From positions 1-23,636 of the forward strand of contig SLGA01000236.1 of assembly GCA_007123985.1 (NCBI GenBank): a stretch of 23,636 nucleotides of DNA, in the 5' to 3' direction. This DNA comes from Balneolaceae bacterium. Lineage in GTDB: Bacteria > Bacteroidota > Rhodothermia > Balneolales > Balneolaceae. Shown here piece after piece: positions 1 through 5,471 of the stretch. Both the position numbers and the translations under genes were made by a program. The notes beneath the pieces are model-generated. The model worked only from the letters and a program-made list of their open reading frames with translations. It searched no databases and was not told where the DNA came from. Position 1 is the first letter of the stretch, and each line of letters starts with the position of its first letter.

Positions 1-534
1 AGCTACACCCTAAGCTGGGAACTACCCGCAAAAGACTACTTTTCGGGCAGTTACTACCTGCGCGATACCCAGAGCGGAACCCTCACCGAGCTTACCGACG
101 GGCAAACCTACCGCTTTGAAGTAGAAGCCACCGCAACAGCCAAGGCACCCAATTCCCCCCTATTAGGGGGGACGCAAGGGGGGTATCGTACGGCCCACAA
201 AGCCCAAACCACCCCCCGCTTCGAGCTGATCCTCACCACGCAGGGCCTGGAGGAGCTGCAGGATCTGCCCTCGCAGATTACCCTCAACCAGAACTACCCG
301 AATCCGTTCAACCCGAGCACCATCATCAGCTATGAGCTGCCGCAGCAGGGGCACGTGCGGCTGACGGTGTACGACATGACGGGGCGGCAGGTAGCCACGC
401 TGGTGGATACGCAGATGAGTGCCGGCCGCCACCAGGTGAGCTTCAACGCGATGAACCTGTCGAGCGGGGTGTACATGTACCGCCTGCAGGCTGGCGGGGC
501 GATGCTGACGAGGCAATTAACGTTAATTAAATAG
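1..534 (+). CDS. T9SS type A sorting domain surface protein, 3' end only
   Basis: The reading frame is open from base 1 and ends at TAG 532-534, so the 5' part lies outside the window. The visible 177 residues are a beta-rich segment (LRDTQSG, LTDGQTYRFEVEATA) followed by a type IX secretion sorting domain: NQNYPNPFNPST, a D-x-x-GRQVATLVD block, LSSGVYMYRLQAGG and a terminal LIK. This domain is known to direct export through the T9SS and is normally cleaved at the cell surface. The same layout closes the complete protein at 1066-4977 (LRDHQTG, LTEGQKYSFTLEATA, then the sorting domain), so the two are paralogues at least in their C-terminal thirds. Two oddities: the coding end is GC-rich (about 62% over 361-480 by hand count), and an in-frame G/C palindrome at 155-183 encodes part of the linker. 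The N-terminal function cannot be seen. Confidence 0.9.
   Translation, partial: SYTLSWELPAKDYFSGSYYLRDTQSGTLTELTDGQTYRFEVEATATAKAPNSPLLGGTQGGYRTAHKAQTTPRFELILTTQGLEELQDLPSQITLNQNYPNPFNPSTIISYELPQQGHVRLTVYDMTGRQVATLVDTQMSAGRHQVSFNAMNLSSGVYMYRLQAGGAMLTRQLTLIK
155..183. repeat. palindromic G/C-run repeat inserted in frame
   Basis: Six C, TATTA, six G, ACGCAA, six G. The first 17 bases form a perfect 6-bp hairpin with a 5-base loop, and a third run repeats the G arm. It lies in the linker just upstream of the sorting domain and is read through as SPLLGGTQGG. From memory, similar C-run/G-run palindromes are common intergenic repeats in Bacteroidota-type genomes; here one lies in a coding frame. 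Confidence 0.6.
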
Positions 535-540
535 AGGATA

Positions 541-580
541 GTCGTGAGTCGTGAGGTTCTCAAGACTCAGGACTCACGAC
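541..580. repeat. inverted heptamer array
   Basis: GTCGTGA occurs twice in tandem (541-547, 548-554). After a 5-base spacer come TCAAGAC (560-566), TCAGGAC (567-573) and TCACGAC (574-580), the last being the exact reverse complement of the first unit. GTCGTGAGTC at 541-550 and GACTCACGAC at 571-580 form a perfect 10-bp stem. It lies 6 bases after the stop of the first T9SS gene. It has no T run, so it is not a classic intrinsic terminator, though it could stabilise or end a transcript. Confidence 0.7.
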
Positions 581-635
581 ACAAAAAGACTCAAAGAACG
601 ATTCAATGGAATTAACATCAACCAAACCGAAGAAT

Positions 636-743
636 ATGAACAGTACAGAAACCCGGGAATGGCAGTCGCCACAGATTGCCGAAATCAGCATCACCACAAA
701 AACCGAGCAGCTGCTGCCGCCGGAAGAACCGGTGCAGTCGTAG
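636..743 (+). CDS. 35-aa microprotein, copy 1 of a paralogous pair
   Basis: No known family is recognised. The protein is MNSTETREWQSP... and ends PVQS with TAG 741-743. It was found by comparison with the 35-aa frame at 5138-5245: both begin MN, have EW about residue 9, then P, IA, a V/I-T stretch, T-E-Q-L, P-P and end in QS. The DNA differs at many positions while these residues are kept, which argues for selection on the protein. Both copies lie just downstream of a T9SS surface-protein gene. I chose the start shared by both copies; an in-frame ATG at 606 would give 45 aa, but that extension has no counterpart in copy 2. There is no signal peptide or membrane segment. The W-x-x-P-x-I spacing resembles leader motifs of some RiPP precursors, but that is only a resemblance. 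Confidence 0.55.
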   Translation: MNSTETREWQSPQIAEISITTKTEQLLPPEEPVQS

Positions 744-800
744 GGGCGTTTGGCCGACGATTACCGACGCTGACAGAAACGTGGAAAAACACCACGAATG

Positions 801-832
801 CTGTCAGGTCTTTTTACACAACCTGTCAGGTC
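801..832. repeat. direct repeat CTGTCAGGTC, two copies
   Basis: Exact 10-base copies at 801-810 and 823-832, 22 bases apart start to start. The second sits inside the 11-base palindrome ACCTGTCAGGT (821-831). The 22-base spacing is about two helical turns, which would suit a paired protein-binding site, but this may equally be a remnant of a dispersed repeat. Confidence 0.45.
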
Positions 833-869
833 CTGAAAGCGTTGAATGGCCTCGGCTCTATCTAACGTC

Positions 870-906
870 ATGCCGGACCCCGATCTCCCGCAGGGACAGG
901 CGGCAT
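870..906. repeat. imperfect inverted repeat (ATGCCG ... CGGCAT)
   Basis: ATGCCG at 870-875 pairs with CGGCAT at 901-906 across a GC-rich centre. It resembles the dispersed intergenic repeats of the GTCATGCC...GGCATC type found in many bacteria. No function is visible. Confidence 0.4.
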
Positions 907-994
907 CACCTTTTCCCGCCAATGGATTCAAGGCCTGTTAAATATCCTATCGCATATTTCATGGAGTAAAGGGAGCAGTTTTTTAGTCATGATA

Positions 995-1024
995 TTGATT
1001 ATTTGTCTGATAATATTACCTTTA
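995..1024 (+). promoter_or_regulatory. candidate Bacteroidota-type promoter for the large T9SS gene
   Basis: TTG at 995-997, exactly 19 bases, then TACCTTTA at 1017-1024, which matches 7 of 8 positions of the Bacteroidota -7 element TAnnTTTG. Transcription would start about 35 bases before the ATG at 1066. The match was found by eye in an AT-rich region, so chance is possible. Confidence 0.4.
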
Positions 1025-1065
1025 TTTGAAAATTTATCGGATTTGATCAAGCCAAAAAGGAAAAT

Positions 1066-4000
1066 ATGCTAAATCGAAGTAAAGCTTTTACTCAGTTACT
1101 TGGAGTATTAATATTACTGATTCACATCGCAACAGAAGCAAGCGCAAACGGCAACAAAATTTCACCTTCTGAAACGTTCGGCCATTATGTGAATCATGAA
1201 GCCTTGTTTTATGAAAGTAACGTATCCGAAATAACGGATACGGTTAGAGCCGGGCAACGGGGAGGATTCAGTGAAGATGAAATTCGGATAATGGAACAGT
1301 CTGGCTCGGCACCGGTATCATTTTCGTGCTCAAACAGTCAATCTGTGACTACAACGGCCGATAGTGGCGCAGGGTCATTGCGTGATGCCATTCAGAATGC
1401 ATGCATTGACGGAACGATCAATTTTGGATCCTCTCTTGCCGGACAAACAATCACATTGACGTCCGGCCAAATTGTTTTGAACAGTACCCTTACGATTTCC
1501 AACACGCAGGCTTCCGGTTTGACCATCAGCGGAAACAACAACTCACGAATTTTTGATATAAGAAGTTCTGGGAATGTTACTATATCCAATTTGATACTCA
1601 TAAATGGAAACGCAGGTACTGAATTCGGCGGCGCAATTCGTGTTCTTACTGATGGGCAGTTAACACTCTTGAACAGTACTGTGAGAGATAGTCAGGCGAG
1701 GGCCGGTGGTGGTATCCGCAACCAGGGCAGCACTACCATTCGCTTTACTACAATCGCAAATAACAGCTCTCCAAATGAGGGCGGCGGAGGTATAAATAAC
1801 GATACCGGCGGTATCATGCTAATTGAGAACAGCACAATCAGCGACAATGAAGGACTTTTTGCCGGGGGTATTGCCAATTATAATGGGGCTGTCTTAACCA
1901 TCATAAATAGTACCATCTCCGGAAATAAGTGTAATGCGGCAGGGTCGGGTGGCGGTATAGAAAATTTTGACGGTGAGGGTAACCTTGTAATTCGCCACAG
2001 CACCCTAACCAACAATACCTGCGAAGGCAGTAATAGTGGCGGCGGCATTTTCAATAATACTACGCCACCTATATTGAGTCATACCATTGTAGCCGGTAAT
2101 ATTGGATCCCGGCCCGATTTATCAGGATCGTTCAACAGCAACGGGCATAACCTGATTGGCAATGCAACCGGCAGTAGCGGAATTACCAATGGAGTGAACG
2201 GCGACCAGGTGGGCAGCGGGGCATCACCTATTGATCCGATGCTCGGTAGTTTGGCAGATAACGGCGGCCCAACGCGGACACATGCCCTGTTGCCGGGAAG
2301 CCCGGCTATTGATGCCGGAAATAATTCGGGTGCACCGGATACAGATCAGCGGGGTTCGGGTTTTGTGCGGATCCTAAACGGAACTATTGATATTGGCGCT
2401 TATGAAACGTGTTTCGAAAACCTGAGTGTGACCAACACGAATGATGACGGATTTGGCTCGCTTCGTGAGCGGATTTTATCAACATGCAGTGGCGGTTCGA
2501 TTGATTTTTCATCATCGCTTGCCGGAGAAACGATCACACTGACATCCGGCCAGATTGTGCTCAGTAACAACATCACAATCGCAAATACACAAGCACCCGG
2601 TTTAACAATAAGCGGAAACAATAGTACTCGTGTGATACAAATATCCGGTTCGGGTCATGTTACCCTCTCAAATCTGATAATTGCGAATGGAGATGCCGGA
2701 AGTTCATTCGGGGGCGGAATTCGTGTATTGAATGGAGGACAACTGTTGCTGCTAAACAGCAGAATTGAAAATAATCAGGCATTGGCCGGCGGCGGGTTAC
2801 GCACAGAAGGCAGCAATACACATGTTACCATCCGAAATAGCACTATATCGGGTAACAATGCACCAAATGAAGGGGGTGGGGGTATTAATAACGATGTTAG
2901 CAGCCAGTTGCGAATTGAAAACAGTTCGATCATTGCTAACAGCGCGCGGTGGGCTGGTGGTATTGCAAATTATAACGGAGGCAACCTTTTGGTTGTTAAC
3001 AGTACCTTTTCGGGTAACAGCTGTACTGGAGAATTATCAGGAGGGGCCATTGAGAATTACAACCAGTCCAGCCTTCCTGTATCTACACTCACAGTTCGCC
3101 ACAGCACATTCACCAACAACAGTTGCAGTGGCACAAACAGCAGTGGTGGTATTTTTAATAGTTCTCAGGCGCCTTTGATCGGCCATACCATTATTGCCGG
3201 TAATTCCGGGCCAAGACCAGATGTATCTGGTACATTTAACAATGATGGCTTTAACCTGATCGGTATTTCTACCGGCAGTAGCAGCTTTATAAATGGGTCA
3301 AACGGGAACCAGGTGGGCAGTGAGGCATCGCCCATCGACCCAATGCTGGGAGATCTGGCAGATAACGGAGGGCCAACGTTAACACATGCTCTGCTTCCTG
3401 GGAGTCTGGCAATTGATGCGGGAAATCCGTCTGCTAACCCTGAGGCACTTCCTTCCGATGAGCTCGGAAATCCAATCGATCAGCGTGGAAACCCGCGATT
3501 TCAGGGAGAATTGATCGATTTGGGCGCTGTAGAATCCGATGGCCTTTCAATTACTCTAACCGGGCGTGAAGGTTTTCGCATGCTATCCACTCCGGTGGAA
3601 GTGCCGCTTGCCGATTTTTTGGAACCAATATGGACCCAGGGATTTGACGGTGCTGATGTTGAGGCCGGGCAGCCAAATGTATGGACGTGGGATCCGTCAT
3701 CTGATGATAATAGTGCTTCAAACTGGCTTGCCGTTCAACACATAAACTACACTCTGCAGCCCGGTGAAGGAGTTCTTGTATACGTTTTTGAAAATGATGA
3801 ATACAATATACCTGTTGATAATTCCTGGCCAAAAACTCTTTCTGTTGAAGGTGAGCCTGTGGTATTGCCAGTTGCACCGGGTATAAATCAGAATCCGGGT
3901 GGTTTTACATTATTGGGTAACCCATCGGTAAGCAGTATTGCATGGGATGATATAACCCGCAATGATCTGGACGATGTGGTCTATGTTTGGGATCCCAATC

Positions 4001-4977
4001 TTAGTGCTGATGGAGATTATGTGACCTGGAGCGAGGGAGCCGGTGATTTGACGGATGGCATTCTTCGCCCGTTCCAGGGGTTTTTTGTGAGAAGCGCAGA
4101 TGATGGAACCAGCCCGTCTCTCGAAATTTCTAAAACCTCGGTGCCCGGTCAGTTTTTCGGTAAAAAACCTGGGAATGACCAGTTTGTCTCACAAGTTAGT
4201 GAAACAGAAAAGGTGCCATCTGTGCGATTGCTCCTGACTGGAGAAGGCCTGCGAAATTCAGCATGGCTGAGATTCAGTGAAAATGGATCAACTGGCCGGG
4301 GACGGGGTGATGCATTGAAACTTCAGCCTCTTTCTTCTGATTATGCCGTACTTGCAACAGTTGTTAACGGTCATACATTTTTGGACATCAATCATTTGCC
4401 GATAAACATAGAACAGCCGGTTCATATTCCGTTGGCCGCAAAAACCACTCAAAGTGGTACATATCAAATAAAGGTAACCGGGTTGAACTTGCCAGCTGAA
4501 CAGAAATGGATATTGCATCTGAGGGATCATCAAACTGGCAGAGAAATACCGTTGACTGAAGGGCAGAAGTATTCATTTACACTGGAAGCAACTGCAGAAA
4601 AGCTAAATGATAAGGCAGAACCGGCACCTGTTCCGCTGAAATTCAAAAATGATCAGTCAGCCCGTTTTACACTGTCCATCATACCTGAAGGATACAGTTC
4701 TGAAGAACTTCCAGAGAGGGTTAACCTTGCTCAAAATTATCCTAATCCATTCAATCCAACAACGGTGATTCGATACGACCTTCCTCAGGATAGCGCTGTA
4801 AAGCTTGAAGTTTTCGATATAGCGGGCCGCCACATAGCTACCCTGGTCGACGGACAAGTAACAGCCGGCAGCCACACGGTAACCTTCGACGGGCAGAACC
4901 TATCCAGCGGGGTTTATATCTATCGCTTACAGGCGGGTGGTACTGTACTGAGCCGGCAACTAACGCTGATTAAGTAG
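1066..4977 (+). CDS. T9SS-exported surface protein with two beta-helix/choice-of-anchor-Q repeats
   Basis: 1303 aa. Residues 1-28 look like a signal peptide (basic start, LLGVLILLIHIA core, cut near ASA). Two tandem homologous units follow, about 88-447 and 449-822. Each has a GSLR segment, LTSGQIVL, a Gly/Asn-rich right-handed beta-helix with NNSTISGN-like rungs, and the choice-of-anchor-Q ending (PIDPMLG.LADNGGPT.THALLPGS.AIDAGN). Each unit opens with two cysteines exactly 25 residues apart (C88/C113 and C449/C474), plausible disulfides. Residues about 826-1200 form a beta-rich region with WTWDP, VWDPN and PFQGFFV motifs. Residues about 1219-1303 are a T9SS type A sorting domain (NYPNPFNPTT to terminal LIK). 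The likely role is a surface adhesin or glycan-interacting protein; the ligand is unknown. The start has AAGGA 5 bases upstream. It follows a related gene plus microprotein and is itself followed by the second microprotein. Confidence 0.9.
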   Translation: MLNRSKAFTQLLGVLILLIHIATEASANGNKISPSETFGHYVNHEALFYESNVSEITDTVRAGQRGGFSEDEIRIMEQSGSAPVSFSCSNSQSVTTTADSGAGSLRDAIQNACIDGTINFGSSLAGQTITLTSGQIVLNSTLTISNTQASGLTISGNNNSRIFDIRSSGNVTISNLILINGNAGTEFGGAIRVLTDGQLTLLNSTVRDSQARAGGGIRNQGSTTIRFTTIANNSSPNEGGGGINNDTGGIMLIENSTISDNEGLFAGGIANYNGAVLTIINSTISGNKCNAAGSGGGIENFDGEGNLVIRHSTLTNNTCEGSNSGGGIFNNTTPPILSHTIVAGNIGSRPDLSGSFNSNGHNLIGNATGSSGITNGVNGDQVGSGASPIDPMLGSLADNGGPTRTHALLPGSPAIDAGNNSGAPDTDQRGSGFVRILNGTIDIGAYETCFENLSVTNTNDDGFGSLRERILSTCSGGSIDFSSSLAGETITLTSGQIVLSNNITIANTQAPGLTISGNNSTRVIQISGSGHVTLSNLIIANGDAGSSFGGGIRVLNGGQLLLLNSRIENNQALAGGGLRTEGSNTHVTIRNSTISGNNAPNEGGGGINNDVSSQLRIENSSIIANSARWAGGIANYNGGNLLVVNSTFSGNSCTGELSGGAIENYNQSSLPVSTLTVRHSTFTNNSCSGTNSSGGIFNSSQAPLIGHTIIAGNSGPRPDVSGTFNNDGFNLIGISTGSSSFINGSNGNQVGSEASPIDPMLGDLADNGGPTLTHALLPGSLAIDAGNPSANPEALPSDELGNPIDQRGNPRFQGELIDLGAVESDGLSITLTGREGFRMLSTPVEVPLADFLEPIWTQGFDGADVEAGQPNVWTWDPSSDDNSASNWLAVQHINYTLQPGEGVLVYVFENDEYNIPVDNSWPKTLSVEGEPVVLPVAPGINQNPGGFTLLGNPSVSSIAWDDITRNDLDDVVYVWDPNLSADGDYVTWSEGAGDLTDGILRPFQGFFVRSADDGTSPSLEISKTSVPGQFFGKKPGNDQFVSQVSETEKVPSVRLLLTGEGLRNSAWLRFSENGSTGRGRGDALKLQPLSSDYAVLATVVNGHTFLDINHLPINIEQPVHIPLAAKTTQSGTYQIKVTGLNLPAEQKWILHLRDHQTGREIPLTEGQKYSFTLEATAEKLNDKAEPAPVPLKFKNDQSARFTLSIIPEGYSSEELPERVNLAQNYPNPFNPTTVIRYDLPQDSAVKLEVFDIAGRHIATLVDGQVTAGSHTVTFDGQNLSSGVYIYRLQAGGTVLSRQLTLIK

Positions 4978-5001
4978 CGCGGGATGCTTTCCGGCGTGTG
5001 T

Positions 5002-5120
5002 GGAGCAAGGTCCATGGAGCAAGGAACAAGGATCAGGATGTTGGTTGAAAATGGAAGACGGAAGACCGAGCATCTTGGATGTAGCCAAAATTTCACTACT
5101 TGATACTCATTACTCGATAC
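5002..5120. repeat. three families of degenerate heptamer tandem repeats
   Basis: All three blocks have a period of 7 with different units. Block 1 (5002-5036) is GGAGCAA, GGTCCAT, GGAGCAA, GGAACAA, GGATCAG. Block 2 (5053-5066) is GGAAGAC twice. Block 3 (5098-5118) is ACTTGAT, ACTCATT, ACTCGAT. They fill the spacer between the T9SS gene stop and microprotein 2. Heptamer short tandem repeats are described for some cyanobacteria (STRR). No coding role is seen. Confidence 0.7.
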
Positions 5121-5137
5121 AAAAAATGCAGAACCCA

Positions 5138-5245
5138 ATGAATCAACCAAACGATAAACAAGAATGGATAACACCGGCCATCGCAACCCTGCCGGTAACC
5201 CTCACCGAACAGCTGGCTCCCCCGGATGCAGGAGAGCAGTCATAG
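5138..5245 (+). CDS. 35-aa microprotein, copy 2 of a paralogous pair
   Basis: No known family is recognised. The protein starts MNQPNDKQEW, continues ITPAIATLPVTLTEQL and ends DAGEQS with TAG 5243-5245. It aligns with the frame at 636-743 with a single one-residue gap: EW, P, IA, a V/I-T segment, TEQL, PP and terminal QS are shared. Both copies have the same length from the shared start, and the same place, just after a T9SS cargo gene. An upstream in-frame ATG at 5126 would add four residues. The protein has no secretion signal and no hydrophobic span, so it is probably cytoplasmic or a precursor that is processed. A possible role is a partner, regulator or modified peptide linked to the preceding cargo; this is inference only. 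Confidence 0.55.
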   Translation: MNQPNDKQEWITPAIATLPVTLTEQLAPPDAGEQS

Positions 5246-5347
5246 TACGGTGCATGTAGCGGGTTCACACATGTCGAACGGAATGTGCCGCGCTTCAAGG
5301 GTTTACCTATGCATGTTAAGCCTGCGTTCAATTTTGCGACCGTTACG

Positions 5348-5368
5348 GATCGGGAAAACTTCCCGATC
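5348..5368. repeat. perfect 9-bp hairpin
   Basis: GATCGGGAA at 5348-5356 and TTCCCGATC at 5360-5368 flank the 3-base loop AAC. It is a strong stem without a T run on either side, about 100 bases after microprotein 2. It may act as a transcript end-stabiliser for the plus-strand module, or as a dispersed palindrome. Confidence 0.6.
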
Positions 5369-5399
5369 TACGTGATATACCGCGGAAATTCACACCGCC

Positions 5400-5435
5400 A
5401 AAAGAAAACCCCGGAACGTTTTACCGCACGGGGTT
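5400..5435 (-). terminator. intrinsic terminator of pckG
   Basis: Read on the minus strand, AACCCCG (5435-5429) pairs perfectly with CGGGGTT (5413-5407), and the stem runs straight into TTTTCTTTT. It begins about 37 bases after the pckG stop codon, the expected place. On the plus strand the T run is weak, so any bidirectional role is doubtful. Confidence 0.7.
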
Positions 5436-5471
5436 AACTTGAGATGAGGTATTTATGTTATGAAAGATATC

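Larger units (their letters stand above)
744..1065. other. gene-free stretch between microprotein 1 and the large T9SS gene
   Basis: I see no convincing gene in these 322 bases. They contain a direct repeat (801-832), an imperfect inverted repeat around 870-906, and from about 970 an AT-rich segment with a candidate promoter (995-1024) for the next gene. The open frames that cross the stretch are out of frame with microprotein 1 and have no recognisable protein pattern. Confidence 0.6.

Noticed and set aside
163..516. 117-aa minus-strand frame inside the first T9SS gene
   Set aside because: It is a shadow of a GC-rich T9SS sorting domain on the other strand; the sequence has no protein pattern.
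551..865. 104-aa plus-strand frame over microprotein 1
   Set aside because: It is in another frame than the conserved microprotein and has no homologue at the second module.
2765..3178. 137-aa plus-strand frame inside the large T9SS gene
   Set aside because: Shadow of the repeat-rich surface-protein gene; composition is that of an out-of-frame repeat.
5002..5120. CRISPR-like array in the heptamer spacer
   Set aside because: Units are 7 bases, degenerate and adjacent with no spacers, and no cas genes are in the window.
636..5245. Lasso-peptide biosynthetic cluster
   Set aside because: The leader-like motif is suggestive, but no protease, RRE or cyclase gene is in the window.
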